Origin: Bacillota bacterium
GTDB lineage: Bacteria > Bacillota > Clostridia > Christensenellales > Aristaeellaceae
NCBI GenBank assembly: GCA_023415145.1
Contig: JAEZLW010000175.1
Location: forward strand, 1 to 64,000
Length of the DNA stretch: 64,000 bases
Direction: 5' to 3'
Numbering within the stretch: position 1 is the first letter of the stretch; each line of letters begins with the position of its first letter. The notes beneath the pieces were generated by a model. The model was not told where the DNA came from, did no database searches, and saw only the letters and a program-made list of their open reading frames with translations. This document shows positions 53,030 through 61,637 of this stretch, one piece after another. The position numbers and the translations under genes are program-made.

Positions 53030-53734
53030 TCATAACAGGTCCATTTTCTGCCGCTTGCCAAAGAAAGACGTTCCGAAGCAGGTGGCATGATCGCAGCCGA
53101 TGATCGCGCCGCGCATAATGCTCAGCGCCTCATAATACCGCAGGTATTTGAAACTTGGGGAATTTTCCGCCAACCAGAGCTTTTTTACGGCTTGCTTCCA
53201 AAGAGGAAAAGCGCCGGTCACGTCAAAATAGAAGTAAGGCGAAAAGCCCTCCGCATCCTCCCAGTTTTCCGCGTACATGGCACGGCCGATGGGAGCCGGC
53301 GGCAGAGGATGCTCATAGGTGGGAAGAGAGGCAAAAAAGATGGCGTTTTTGGTAATAGTATGCGCTGTCATATGGTCCTTATGCAGGCTGTTTTGCCAGT
53401 GGTACAGCACGGCCCCCGCATGCTTTTCCCGCATGATTCGGGCAAGGTGCAGTTCCAATTCCTGACTTTCGTACAGTTCTCCGTCGGGTATGTCCAAAAC
53501 GATGCTTTCCCCGCCCAGCATATGTGCAAAGTTTTTGGCGGCTTCTACATTCTGCTGCTTAAATTCTTTGGTGGTAATGCCTTTGGGCGCGCTCCGCTCC
53601 CCGGCGGTCAAATCCACGATGACCACCTTGTCTCCCGCCATGGCGTGCTTGCATAGGAGCATGCCACTGGTAAGCTGCGCGTCCCCCGTATGGGCTCCCA
53701 CAGCCAGAATTGTTTTTTGCCTGCGTTCACTCAA
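53030..53734 (-). CDS. PIG-L (LmbE-like) family deacetylase, variant active site
   Basis: A 234-residue enzyme of the PIG-L family, whose members de-N-acetylate GlcNAc-containing compounds with zinc. The usual opening AHPDDE reads AHTGDA here (residues 15-20). The zinc-binding His and second Asp remain, but the first Asp, which acts as general base, is Gly. A later motif, YHWQNSLHKDHMTAH (about residues 113-127), supplies the remaining His ligands. TTG at 53734 is the likely start, with AAGGGGGG seven bases upstream. It leads the transporter operon and is divergent from the RpiR-MurQ-NagZ operon. Confidence 0.88.
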   Translation of the reverse strand: MSERRQKTILAVGAHTGDAQLTSGMLLCKHAMAGDKVVIVDLTAGERSAPKGITTKEFKQQNVEAAKNFAHMLGGESIVLDIPDGELYESQELELHLARIMREKHAGAVLYHWQNSLHKDHMTAHTITKNAIFFASLPTYEHPLPPAPIGRAMYAENWEDAEGFSPYFYFDVTGAFPLWKQAVKKLWLAENSPSFKYLRYYEALSIMRGAIIGCDHATCFGTSFFGKRQKMDLL

Positions 53735-53791
53735 GCGCAATCCCCCCTTGTTAAGCGGCCGGTCCTGACTGAGCAGCTTGATTTTTTCTTA

Positions 53792-53820
53792 ATTGTAGCA
53801 GTGTTTATCTAAAAAGTAAA
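53792..53820 (-). promoter_or_regulatory. promoter of the PIG-L/transporter operon
   Basis: TTTACT (53820-53815) and TACAAT (53797-53792) on the minus strand are 17 bases apart, with an extended TGC before the -10. Confidence 0.6.
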
Positions 53821-53828
53821 TGTAATTT

Positions 53829-53844
53829 TTTTTGTATACAAAAA
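53829..53844. promoter_or_regulatory. candidate operator between divergent promoters
   Basis: A perfect 16-bp palindrome, TTTTTGTATACAAAAA, sits between the two divergent promoters (53792-53820 and 53860-53887). It is well placed for the RpiR-type regulator to control both operons. Confidence 0.55.
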
Positions 53845-53859
53845 TTTTTATGTAACTTA

Positions 53860-53887
53860 TTGCGGATTTTGATTTCTATGATACAAT
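53860..53887 (+). promoter_or_regulatory. promoter of the rpiR-murQ-nagZ operon
   Basis: TTGCGG (53860-53865) and TACAAT (53882-53887) are separated by 16 bases, about 100 bases before the regulator's ATG. Confidence 0.55.
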
Positions 53888-53985
53888 AGAGGCAGCAGCA
53901 AATGCCGCAATCATAAGCGTCACAAGCCACAATAGGGTGGCCGGAATAAGCGCCTTTTTAGAAGGCCAGGACAAGGAGAATTTGT

Positions 53986-54837
53986 ATGACGGATTGTATC
54001 CTCAAGCTGCAGGAGCTGATGGACACATTCTCCCCCGCGGAGCAGCGGGTGGCCACCTATATTTTGCATCACCGTACGCAATTGGTCGGGACGCCCATCG
54101 ATGAAGTCGCCAAGGCCTGCCACACCAGTAAAACCACCGTGGTCAGACTGTGCAAGCTAACCGGTTATAAAGGATTCAAGGAATTTTGCATGGCCTTGTC
54201 CGCCAATCTGGCCGTGAAGAAGGAAAATCCGTTAACCTACACCGATGTACAGACAGGCAGCGATTTGGCCCACATCATGGAAGACACCACCCGCCGCAAC
54301 ATCGGCGGGCTGCAAAGCACCATGCAGGTTTTGTCTTATGAAGAACTGGATAAGGCAGTTGAAGCTATTCACAAGGCGAAGCGGGTGGATTTTTACGGCA
54401 TGGGGATATCCGCCCTGGTGGCGATGGATGCCCAGCACAAGTTCCTGCGTATCAACAAGACATCCCTAACTTCACTGGATCCCCATGTCCAGGTGGTATG
54501 CGCGGCCAGCCTGAAAGAAGGCGATGTGGCGGTGTTCTTTTCCTATTCCGGTGAGACCAGCGACACATTGGCAACGCTGCAGGTGGCAAAGCAAAGCGGA
54601 GCCACCGCCATTTCCGTAACAAAATATGCACCCAACCCCCTTTCCCAGAGGTGTGACATCCAATTGCATGTGGCTTGTTCCGAGGTGGCGGTGCGCACCG
54701 GCGCCATGTCTTCCCGCATTGCCATGCTGCATATTTCTGATTTGTTGTTCTCTGCCGTGATCGCAAAGGAGTATGATGAAGCCAAGACTGTGCTGGACCG
54801 CTCTTTGTGGGCGGCCAGCTACAAAAAAGTAAAATAG
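53986..54837 (+). CDS. RpiR/MurR family transcriptional regulator
   Basis: A 283-residue regulator. The N-terminal RpiR helix-turn-helix (about residues 1-77, with CHTSKTTVVRLCKLTGYKGF, residues 45-64, as the recognition part) is followed by a SIS sugar-phosphate domain (about 105-250, with FYGMGISALVAMDAQHKFLR and FFSYSGETSDTLATLQVAK). SIS-domain regulators of this type, such as MurR, sense MurNAc 6-phosphate, which suits the downstream murQ. The ATG has AAGGAG upstream. Confidence 0.93.
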   Translation: MTDCILKLQELMDTFSPAEQRVATYILHHRTQLVGTPIDEVAKACHTSKTTVVRLCKLTGYKGFKEFCMALSANLAVKKENPLTYTDVQTGSDLAHIMEDTTRRNIGGLQSTMQVLSYEELDKAVEAIHKAKRVDFYGMGISALVAMDAQHKFLRINKTSLTSLDPHVQVVCAASLKEGDVAVFFSYSGETSDTLATLQVAKQSGATAISVTKYAPNPLSQRCDIQLHVACSEVAVRTGAMSSRIAMLHISDLLFSAVIAKEYDEAKTVLDRSLWAASYKKVK

Positions 54838-54895
54838 CTTACTTGAATACAGGAATAGCTGAAGGCGGCTATGCGGCTGTGAAGGGGAGACAACA

Positions 54896-55810
54896 ATGAA
54901 TTTTGAGCAGCTTTCTACGGAGCAGGTAAACCGAAAAAGCCTGAACCTGGATGATATGACGCCTTACCAGGCGGCTATGTTGATGAACGAAATCGACAGC
55001 CAGGCATCTATGGCGGTGAAAACGGTGCTGCCGCAAATCGCTGAAGCGGTGGAGGTCATTTCCTCCCGCATGAGGTCAGGCGGACGGCTTTTGTATGCAG
55101 GGGCGGGAACCAGCGGCCGCCTTGGGGTGCTGGACGCGTCCGAATGCCCGCCAACCTTTGGCGTAGAACCCGGCCTGGTGGTAGGCGTCATTGCCGGGGG
55201 TGATACGGCATTGCGCTTTTCCATCGAGGGTGCGGAGGATATGCCCGATCTGGGCCGGGAGGACATGCAAAAAAACGGACTGTGCGGTTTGGATGTGCTT
55301 GTGGCCATCAGTTCCAGCGGGTATGCCCCTTATTGCGTGGGGGCGCTTGACTATGCCAGGGAACAGCGGGCATTCGCCATCGCATTGACCTGCAATGAAG
55401 GCTCCATCATCTCAAGTCATGCCGATCTGGCCATAGAGATTCCCACCGGGCCGGAGATTTTGTCCGGTTCCACGCGCCTGAAGGCAGGCACCGCCACCAA
55501 AATGGTGCTGAACATGCTATCCACCCTGTCCATGGTGCAGCTTGGCAAGGTTTACAAAAACCTGATGGTGGACATGAAACCAAGCAACAACAAGCTGAAC
55601 GACCGGGCCGTGCGCATTGTGAAGTACGCATTGAACCTGGAAGACCGGCATGATGCCGAAGCGCTTTTGCAAAAGGCGAACGGCAATGTCAAGGCGGCCA
55701 TCGTGATGGCTTTGTCCCAGGCGGATTATCCATCCGCCATGAAGGCGCTGAAGAAGCAAAACGGGTTCGTACGCCGTGCGGTGGCGTATCTTCTGGAGAA
55801 ACTTGCATAG
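54896..55810 (+). CDS. murQ: N-acetylmuramic acid 6-phosphate etherase (MurQ)
   Basis: A 304-residue SIS-domain enzyme that splits MurNAc 6-phosphate into GlcNAc 6-phosphate and D-lactate. The signature region is LLYAGAGTSGRLGVLDASEC (about residues 63-82), followed by PPTFG. The substrate loop ISSSGYAPYCVGAL and the block GPEILSGSTRLKAGTATKMV (about 182-201) are also present. The length is normal. ATG with a GGGGAG site. Confidence 0.97.
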   Translation: MNFEQLSTEQVNRKSLNLDDMTPYQAAMLMNEIDSQASMAVKTVLPQIAEAVEVISSRMRSGGRLLYAGAGTSGRLGVLDASECPPTFGVEPGLVVGVIAGGDTALRFSIEGAEDMPDLGREDMQKNGLCGLDVLVAISSSGYAPYCVGALDYAREQRAFAIALTCNEGSIISSHADLAIEIPTGPEILSGSTRLKAGTATKMVLNMLSTLSMVQLGKVYKNLMVDMKPSNNKLNDRAVRIVKYALNLEDRHDAEALLQKANGNVKAAIVMALSQADYPSAMKALKKQNGFVRRAVAYLLEKLA

Positions 55811-55834
55811 CTCAGCCTTATCAGGAGGCATTTT

Positions 55835-57388
55835 ATGAGACCATTGGATAACAGGCAAAAGATTGGCCAGCGGCTTTTCGCCGGCTTTTTAGGAACCGGG
55901 ATGAATGAGGATTTTGTCCGTCTGGTGAAGGAGCACAAGGTAGGCAATGTAATCCTTTTCAAGGAGAACATTGCGGACAAATTGCAGCTTCAAAAGCTGT
56001 GCGCTGACATACAGGATTTGCTTCTTTGGGAAACGGGTTATCCAGCCTTTATTGCCATCGACCAGGAGGGAGGCCCGGTGTCGCGCCTTCCTGCCGACGC
56101 AGCCGTGATCCCCGGCGCCATGGCCATTTCCGCCACGGGGAACACGCAAAACGCCTATGAAGCCGGCCTGATTACAGGCCTGGAGCTTGCAGCCCTTGGG
56201 GTGAACTTCAACCTTTCACCGGTGATGGATATCAACTCCAATCCCCACAATCCTGTGATCGGCGTAAGAAGCTACGGCGATACCAAGGATACGGTCATAG
56301 CCTTTGGCCTTTCAATGATACGGGGGCTTACGGATGCGGGCATACTCTGTGCGGCCAAGCATTTCCCGGGCCATGGAGATACGGCGGTGGATTCTCATGT
56401 TGGACTGCCTTGCGTCGACAAATCCTTGCAGGAGCTTTCTTCCTGTGAACTGAAAAGCTTTGAGGCAGCCATCGATGCGGGGGTACCCGCCATCATGACT
56501 TCCCATATACTGTTTCCCAAGTTGGAAGGGGAAAAGATTCCGGCAACCATGTCCCGGCGCATCATCACCGGGCTTTTGAAGGAGAAGTTGGGCTTTTCAG
56601 GGCTGGTGCTCAGCGATTGCATGATGATGAATGCCATTGCAGGCCACTATGGCACCGTGGCAGGCAGTCTCATGGCGGCAAGGGCCGGGGTGGACCTTTT
56701 GTTTATTTCCCACAGCGTCAAGCTGGCGGGGGAAACGGCCCAGGCAATGCTTGATGCGCTAGAAGAAGGCCAATTGGATGCGGAAGAGATGGAAGCCTCC
56801 GTTGAAAAGATTCTTCAGTATAAGCGAAAATTGTCATCCATAAAATCGCCGCCTATTGAAACGGTGGGATGCAGTGCTCACCGGGAGGCCGTGGCCCGCA
56901 TGATGAAAGAGGCGGTGACGGAGGTGAACGTTCCGCCATCAGGCCGCCCGGCGCTGGGTGATTCGCCTATCTTCCTGGGCTGTATGCCTTTCCGGCCAAA
57001 CAATGCATCCAATCCGGAGGATTCCAGGTGGAATTTTCCCGTGTACATGGCAAAGGAATTGGGCGGGGAGTACCGCATCACCTCCGCCGACCCTGATGCG
57101 CTAGAAATTGATGATCTATTAAGAGAAGTCCGGGGTCATACCTGCCTTGTCCTTGGCACCCAGAACGGACATATCCGCCACGGGCAGCTAGCTTTGGCGC
57201 AGGCGCTTGTTCAAACAGGCATCCCGGTTATCTGCGTGGCGCTGAGAAACCCGTATGACCTTGCAAAGCTGCCGGGAAACGTATATACACTGGCTGCTTA
57301 CGGCTACGATTCTCTCAGCCTTGCGGCTGTTGCCGCTGTGCTTTCAGGCAGGGAAAAAGCCCTTGGACATCTTCCTGTAAAGCTGTGA
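55835..57388 (+). CDS. nagZ: beta-N-acetylhexosaminidase, NagZ-type GH3, cytoplasmic
   Basis: A 517-residue glycoside hydrolase family 3 enzyme that releases GlcNAc from GlcNAc-MurNAc compounds. The NagZ signature CAAKHFPGHGDTAVDSHVGL (about residues 171-190) carries the catalytic His, and the nucleophile is the Asp of LVLSDCMMMNA (about 254-264). There is no signal peptide, so it acts inside the cell. An extra C-terminal domain of about 170 residues follows the barrel, as in Bacillus NagZ. AGGAGG precedes the ATG. Confidence 0.95.
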   Translation: MRPLDNRQKIGQRLFAGFLGTGMNEDFVRLVKEHKVGNVILFKENIADKLQLQKLCADIQDLLLWETGYPAFIAIDQEGGPVSRLPADAAVIPGAMAISATGNTQNAYEAGLITGLELAALGVNFNLSPVMDINSNPHNPVIGVRSYGDTKDTVIAFGLSMIRGLTDAGILCAAKHFPGHGDTAVDSHVGLPCVDKSLQELSSCELKSFEAAIDAGVPAIMTSHILFPKLEGEKIPATMSRRIITGLLKEKLGFSGLVLSDCMMMNAIAGHYGTVAGSLMAARAGVDLLFISHSVKLAGETAQAMLDALEEGQLDAEEMEASVEKILQYKRKLSSIKSPPIETVGCSAHREAVARMMKEAVTEVNVPPSGRPALGDSPIFLGCMPFRPNNASNPEDSRWNFPVYMAKELGGEYRITSADPDALEIDDLLREVRGHTCLVLGTQNGHIRHGQLALAQALVQTGIPVICVALRNPYDLAKLPGNVYTLAAYGYDSLSLAAVAAVLSGREKALGHLPVKL

Positions 57389-57401
57389 AGGAGATATCTA
57401 T

Positions 57402-58349
57402 ATGGCCTATGTAACCGGCTGGGACGGCGGCGGAACAAAAACCGCCGTGGCATATATGGATTTGGACGGCGCTGTGCTGAGCAGGGCAGCTTTTGGCCCG
57501 CTGAACCTGAACGGCAGTTCTCCTGAACTGGTGCGGCAAACTGTAAGGGAAGCCATTGCGGATATGTCAAAAATGCCAGGCGGAGTTGCGGGATGCGCTG
57601 CGTTGCAGGTGGGCTTTGCGGGAGCAAGCAACCCTTCGGCCCGTATGCTGCTTCAAGGAGCCATCCGGGAGGAAGGCTTTGCAGGCGAACTGCGATTGGC
57701 GGGCGACCATGAGACCATGCTCCATGGCGCTGTGGGCGGGGAGGGAGCGGTGCTCATATCGGGCACCGGCTCTGTCGCTTTAGGAAGAAACGGCCTTGGT
57801 GATACCTTCCGCTGCGGGGGTTGGGGCTACCTGATTGGGGATGAGGGCAGCGGCTATGCCATTGGCCGAGACATCCTTCAGGCGGTGGCTCGGGCGCACG
57901 ACGGGCGAGGAAATACAACCTGCCTGCAAAAACAGGTGTTTGAGGCTCTTGCCATATCTTCCATGGAGGAACTGATCAAATATGTGTATGATCCTTCTTC
58001 GGACAAGGCAAAGATTGCTTCACTGGCTCCTTTATTGATTCCCGCGCTTGAGAAGGGCGATGAAACGGCCAGGGAGATTGCCCAAAGGGCGGCCGGGGAA
58101 CTGCATTTGCTGGCTGCAACGGTCATTGATAGATTGGTGCTTGAGGCCGGGACGATTGCGTTTGCCGGCAGCATACTGACTCAAATATCGATTATCCGAG
58201 AAAAGTTGGAATCGGCGCTTGTTTCTCGGTATCCTGACCTGTCAATCATACAGCCAAAGCAGGATGCAGCCTTTGGCGCGGCAGCCATGGCATTGGAGGC
58301 CGTAAAAAAGCATGGGAATGAGCAGATTCATATCATATCGAAACTTTGA
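57402..58349 (+). CDS. BadF/BadG/BcrA-type N-acetylglucosamine/MurNAc kinase
   Basis: A 315-residue ASKHA-fold sugar kinase. The phosphate loop is GWDGGGTKTAVAYMD (residues 6-20), adenosine-side motifs are GAVLISGTGSVALG (about 110-123) and the domain-linking FAGSILTQ near residue 250. Related kinases phosphorylate GlcNAc, and MurK of Clostridium acetobutylicum acts on both MurNAc and GlcNAc. Next to murQ and a cytoplasmic nagZ, a MurK-like role is the most sensible reading. AAGGAG precedes the ATG; the gap to nagZ is 13 bases. Confidence 0.9.
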   Translation: MAYVTGWDGGGTKTAVAYMDLDGAVLSRAAFGPLNLNGSSPELVRQTVREAIADMSKMPGGVAGCAALQVGFAGASNPSARMLLQGAIREEGFAGELRLAGDHETMLHGAVGGEGAVLISGTGSVALGRNGLGDTFRCGGWGYLIGDEGSGYAIGRDILQAVARAHDGRGNTTCLQKQVFEALAISSMEELIKYVYDPSSDKAKIASLAPLLIPALEKGDETAREIAQRAAGELHLLAATVIDRLVLEAGTIAFAGSILTQISIIREKLESALVSRYPDLSIIQPKQDAAFGAAAMALEAVKKHGNEQIHIISKL

Positions 58350-58358
58350 TGCATTGAA

Positions 58359-58400
58359 AATTTTGCCTGCTATCCTCCATGGAAGATAGCAGGCAAAATT
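58359..58400. terminator. strong bidirectional terminator hairpin
   Basis: A 16-pair stem, AATTTTGCCTGCTATC (58359-58374) with its perfect inverse (58385-58400), has a ten-base loop. It lies between the convergent kinase and GH4 genes, with A/T runs within both arms. Confidence 0.9.
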
Positions 58401-58430
58401 AATATTGGATTGGATGAAAAAGGAATAGGC

Positions 58431-59738
58431 TTACTGGTATTCCGGCAGCCAGCCCTCATGTGCCTTGATCAAATCATCGCACATGGCAACGATATCGTCA
58501 ATGCTAAGCTCACTCTGGCAATGGGGGTCCATCATGGCAGCCTGATAGATGAAATCCTTCTTCAATGTGCGGGCGGCTTCAATGGTCAGAAGCTGCACGT
58601 TAACGTTGGTGCGGTTCATGGCAGCGCATTGCTCCGGCAGATCGCCAATGTATGTGGGGGTCACACCATTGGCATCCACCATGCAAGGGACTTCTACCAC
58701 CGCGTTTTGGGGCAGGTTGGTGATAAGGCCTGTGTTCAGCACGTTGCCGCCGATTTTGTAGGGCACGTTGGTTTCCATGGCCTCCATGATGTAGCTGGCA
58801 TATTCATGGGAGCGCACATGGGTAAGCTCCTGGTTGTTAAGCAGCGCGTCCCGCTGCTCGCCCCAGCGCCTGATCTGCTCCACGCAGCGGCGGGGATATT
58901 CGTCCAGAGGGATGTTAAACCTGTCAATCAGCCCCGGGTATTTGTCCTTGATGAAATAGGGCATGTATTCCGCGTTGTGCTCGCTGGATTCGGTGACATA
59001 GTAGCCAAAGCGCTTCATGATCTCATAGCGCACCATGTCATAATGCTTATCGGTGCGCGCAAAGGCGCGGCGCTTGACCTCCGGGTACAGGTCCCTGCCA
59101 TCCTGTGTAAGGGACAAAAGCCAGGCCTGATGGTTGATGCCGGCGATTTTCCACTGCATTTTGGGATCATACGTCATTTCCAGGCCCTTTAGCAGGTCCG
59201 GAACACAGATCTGAACGCTGTGGCAAAGGCCCACGGTTTTGATGGAGCTCAAGCGCAGCATAGCGCCGGTGAGCATGGCCATGGGGTTGGTGTAATTGAG
59301 AAACCAGGCGCTGGGACAGACTTCTTCCATATCCCTGGCGAAGTCAAGCATCACAGGGATGGTGCGCAGCGCGCGAAAGATGCCGCCGATGCCCAGCGTA
59401 TCACCAATGGTCTGCTTCAGGCCGTACTTTTTCGGGATTTCAAAATCTGTTACGGTACAGGGCTCATATCCGCCCACCTGGATCGCGTTGACCACGTAAT
59501 TGGCACCTTCAAGTGCCTCCTTGCGGCTTTGGACCCCAAGGTATGCCTTGATGGTGGCCTTGCCGCCGTTATTGCGGTTGATGGTGTCCAGCATGAGCTG
59601 GGATTCCTTGAGCCTTTCCGGATCGATGTCGTACAGTGCGATCACTGAATCTTGCAGTGCGGGCGTCAGCATGCTGTCGCCCAGCACATTTTTTGCGAAG
59701 ACAGTGGAACCCGCACCCATAAAGGTGATCTTTGCCAT
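58431..59738 (-). CDS. melA: alpha-galactosidase, glycoside hydrolase family 4
   Basis: A 435-residue NAD- and manganese-dependent GH4 hydrolase. The N-terminal NAD site is KITFMGAGSTVFAKNVLGD (residues 3-21). The metal site includes NYTNPMAM and the cysteine of TVGLCHSVQ (about residues 166-174). The overall sequence is closest to MelA alpha-galactosidases; 6-phospho-glucosidases of the same family are less likely. ATG at 59738 with GAGGAGG upstream. It is divergent from an AraC-family regulator that probably controls it. The enzyme is cytoplasmic and no dedicated transporter is adjacent. Confidence 0.92.
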   Translation of the reverse strand: MAKITFMGAGSTVFAKNVLGDSMLTPALQDSVIALYDIDPERLKESQLMLDTINRNNGGKATIKAYLGVQSRKEALEGANYVVNAIQVGGYEPCTVTDFEIPKKYGLKQTIGDTLGIGGIFRALRTIPVMLDFARDMEEVCPSAWFLNYTNPMAMLTGAMLRLSSIKTVGLCHSVQICVPDLLKGLEMTYDPKMQWKIAGINHQAWLLSLTQDGRDLYPEVKRRAFARTDKHYDMVRYEIMKRFGYYVTESSEHNAEYMPYFIKDKYPGLIDRFNIPLDEYPRRCVEQIRRWGEQRDALLNNQELTHVRSHEYASYIMEAMETNVPYKIGGNVLNTGLITNLPQNAVVEVPCMVDANGVTPTYIGDLPEQCAAMNRTNVNVQLLTIEAARTLKKDFIYQAAMMDPHCQSELSIDDIVAMCDDLIKAHEGWLPEYQ

Positions 59739-59770
59739 GACCAAAATCCTCCTCGTGAACAGATGGTTTC

Positions 59771-59799
59771 AGTATAGTCATTTCACCTCTTGCGAACAA
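59771..59799 (-). promoter_or_regulatory. promoter of the alpha-galactosidase gene
   Basis: TTGTTC (59799-59794) and TATACT (59776-59771) on the minus strand are 17 bases apart, 32 bases before the ATG. Confidence 0.65.
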
Positions 59800-59807
59800 G
59801 CATCCGG

Positions 59808-59836
59808 TGTTGCATAATATACGTGAAATGTTGCAT
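59808..59836. promoter_or_regulatory. direct repeat, candidate AraC-family binding sites
   Basis: TGTTGCAT occurs at 59808-59815 and again at 59829-59836. The spacing is 21 bases, two helical turns, just upstream of the alpha-galactosidase -35. This is how AraC-type activators bind. Confidence 0.5.
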
Positions 59837-59861
59837 TCTAAAAGAACGGACAGCAAGAAAC

Positions 59862-60680
59862 ATGAGATCTTACAGCCGGTTACAAAGCACAACCAGTGAG
59901 GTTTATGTGCGGGATTGCGGAAGAGAAGCCTGTGAACCCAGACACTGCTTCGGGCCTGCCGTGCGGGATTATTACCTGATGCATATCGTATCCGAGGGGA
60001 AAGGGATATTCCAGAATGCGTGGGGCTGCTTTGAGATTGCAAAAGGGCAGGGCTTCATGATTTTTCCTCAAGAGGTCACCGTCTACACAGCCGATGTACA
60101 TACGCCCTGGGTGTACCATTGGGTTGGGTACTCCGGCGCAAAAGCCTCTGAACTGACCAAACTGCTTGGCGTTACGCCAGAAAATCCGGTTTTGAACCTG
60201 GGAGGCTATGATGCCAAGGCAGTCGGAATATTGCACGATATCTATGAGGATTCAGCCTCACTGGATATGCGGGAAATGGCTGCCATGGGCGGCTTGTACC
60301 GATTGTTTGCATTGTTAAGGCAAAGCGGCACCCTTTCAACAGGAAAGGGCGCCGCATCTGAAAGCGAGCGGTATTATCAGCGGGCATACTGGCACATGGA
60401 GGCCAATTATCAGCGGGACCTGCACATTACGGACGTGGCCGCCTTTATAGGGCTGAGCCGTTCACAATTGTTCAGGGTTTTTGTAACGGTCTGCGGCATA
60501 TCCCCGCAAAGGGCACTGCTGATGCTGCGTTTAAAGCAGGCGGAATCGCTGCTTCGCAGCACCGAGCTGCCGCTCAAGGCTGTGGCGCTGTCTTCCGGGT
60601 TTTCCAGCGCAGCCCGTATGGGGGAGGTATTCAAGCAGGAGAAAGGGATCACGCCGATGCAATTCCGCAAAAAAGAATAG
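59862..60680 (+). CDS. AraC family regulator with cupin sensor
   Basis: A 272-residue activator. The N-terminal sugar-sensing cupin (about residues 1-130, with TPWVYHWVGYSGAKASEL at about 84-101) is of the MsmR/RafR type. The C-terminal double helix-turn-helix spans about 170-270 (LHITDVAAFIGLSRSQLFRV, then LPLKAVALSSGFSSAARMGE). The start at 59862 is inferred from the protein; the ribosome binding site is weak. Divergence from melA and the direct repeats between them suggest alpha-galactoside control. Confidence 0.9.
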   Translation: MRSYSRLQSTTSEVYVRDCGREACEPRHCFGPAVRDYYLMHIVSEGKGIFQNAWGCFEIAKGQGFMIFPQEVTVYTADVHTPWVYHWVGYSGAKASELTKLLGVTPENPVLNLGGYDAKAVGILHDIYEDSASLDMREMAAMGGLYRLFALLRQSGTLSTGKGAASESERYYQRAYWHMEANYQRDLHITDVAAFIGLSRSQLFRVFVTVCGISPQRALLMLRLKQAESLLRSTELPLKAVALSSGFSSAARMGEVFKQEKGITPMQFRKKE

Positions 60681-60719
60681 ATTTGGCTGTCCCCTTTGAT
60701 GCTGCTTAGTCATCAGCGT

Positions 60720-61361
60720 TTATTGTTCACTGCCAAGATCGATGCCCAGCTTCTGGCTCACGCACTTTTTGATCACTCCGGCACAGTTGTCCCAGCCGAT
60801 GCGGGCGCTGTTCAGGCACAGATCGTAGTTGATAGCGTCCTTCCAGTTTTGGCCCGTATAATACTTGTGGTAGTCAGAGCGGTACTTGTCTGTGCGGCGG
60901 ACGGCCTGTACAGCTTCCTTTTCCGTCATGTCTGAGCGCTCCATGATGGTTTTGACACAATCCTCAAAAGGTGCTTGTATATTGACGCTGACGACGTTGG
61001 GCAAATCACGCAGCACAAAGTTTGCTGAATTGCCCATGACGATAAAGGATTCGGTTTTAGAAAGCGACCGAAGTATTTTTACCTGGTAATTGAACAAATT
61101 CATGTCGGATACGAACTTGCTGTTTTCCGGAGTGAGCACGTTGCCGTAATGCTCCCTGTCGGGTATATGCATCAAAAGGCGGCGGTTGAGCTTTTCGTCC
61201 GCCAGGGCGAACAGCTCCTCGCTGATTCCGCTTTCAATGGAGGCCAGCTGCAAAAGCTCCTTATCCATGAGCTTGATGTTCAGATCGCCGGCGATTTTGA
61301 GCCCAATCTGTTTGCCGCCGCTGCCAAAGCCCCGGGCGATGGTGATGACAAAATTCTTCAT
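60720..61361 (-). CDS. cytidylate-kinase-like protein
   Basis: A 213-residue P-loop protein of the cytidylate-kinase-like family. The N-terminus is FVITIARGFGSGGKQIGLKI (residues 4-23), in which the GFGSGGKQIG stretch replaces the standard Walker A. The LID-like RRTDKYRSDYHKYYTGQNW segment (about residues 164-182) is a family feature. The phosphate acceptor is not known; many Clostridia carry such genes besides true cmk. The ATG at 61361 has AAAGGAGA. It is convergent with the AraC gene and divergent from the second Liv-type system. Confidence 0.9.
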   Translation of the reverse strand: MKNFVITIARGFGSGGKQIGLKIAGDLNIKLMDKELLQLASIESGISEELFALADEKLNRRLLMHIPDREHYGNVLTPENSKFVSDMNLFNYQVKILRSLSKTESFIVMGNSANFVLRDLPNVVSVNIQAPFEDCVKTIMERSDMTEKEAVQAVRRTDKYRSDYHKYYTGQNWKDAINYDLCLNSARIGWDNCAGVIKKCVSQKLGIDLGSEQ

Positions 61362-61608
61362 GGCGCACTCTCCTTTGTCCTTGTTACGGGAGGTACCTAC
61401 CCTTGCCGGTTTTGATATGCATGTTCCTACCGTTATTTTTCTTTGAACGCTGCTTCTTTTCCTGCCTTTACGTAAAATATTCGGATGAAAGGCTCCGCCT
61501 TGGAGCAAAGGCGGGCGGATTATCTTGTTTTTTGCAGGAATACAACAGAAAAACAGCAAATCGCGATGTGTTGTACCCGTGGCGGCATAGAATCTCAAAC
61601 GCAATATC

Positions 61609-61637
61609 TTGACAACATAATAAGGGTATCGTATACT
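61609..61637 (+). promoter_or_regulatory. consensus promoter of the second Liv-type operon
   Basis: TTGACA (61609-61614) and TATACT (61632-61637) with a 17-base spacer. The leader to the start codon is about 225 bases, longer than needed, so it may hold a control element. The rest of 61362-61608 shows no gene. Confidence 0.85.
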
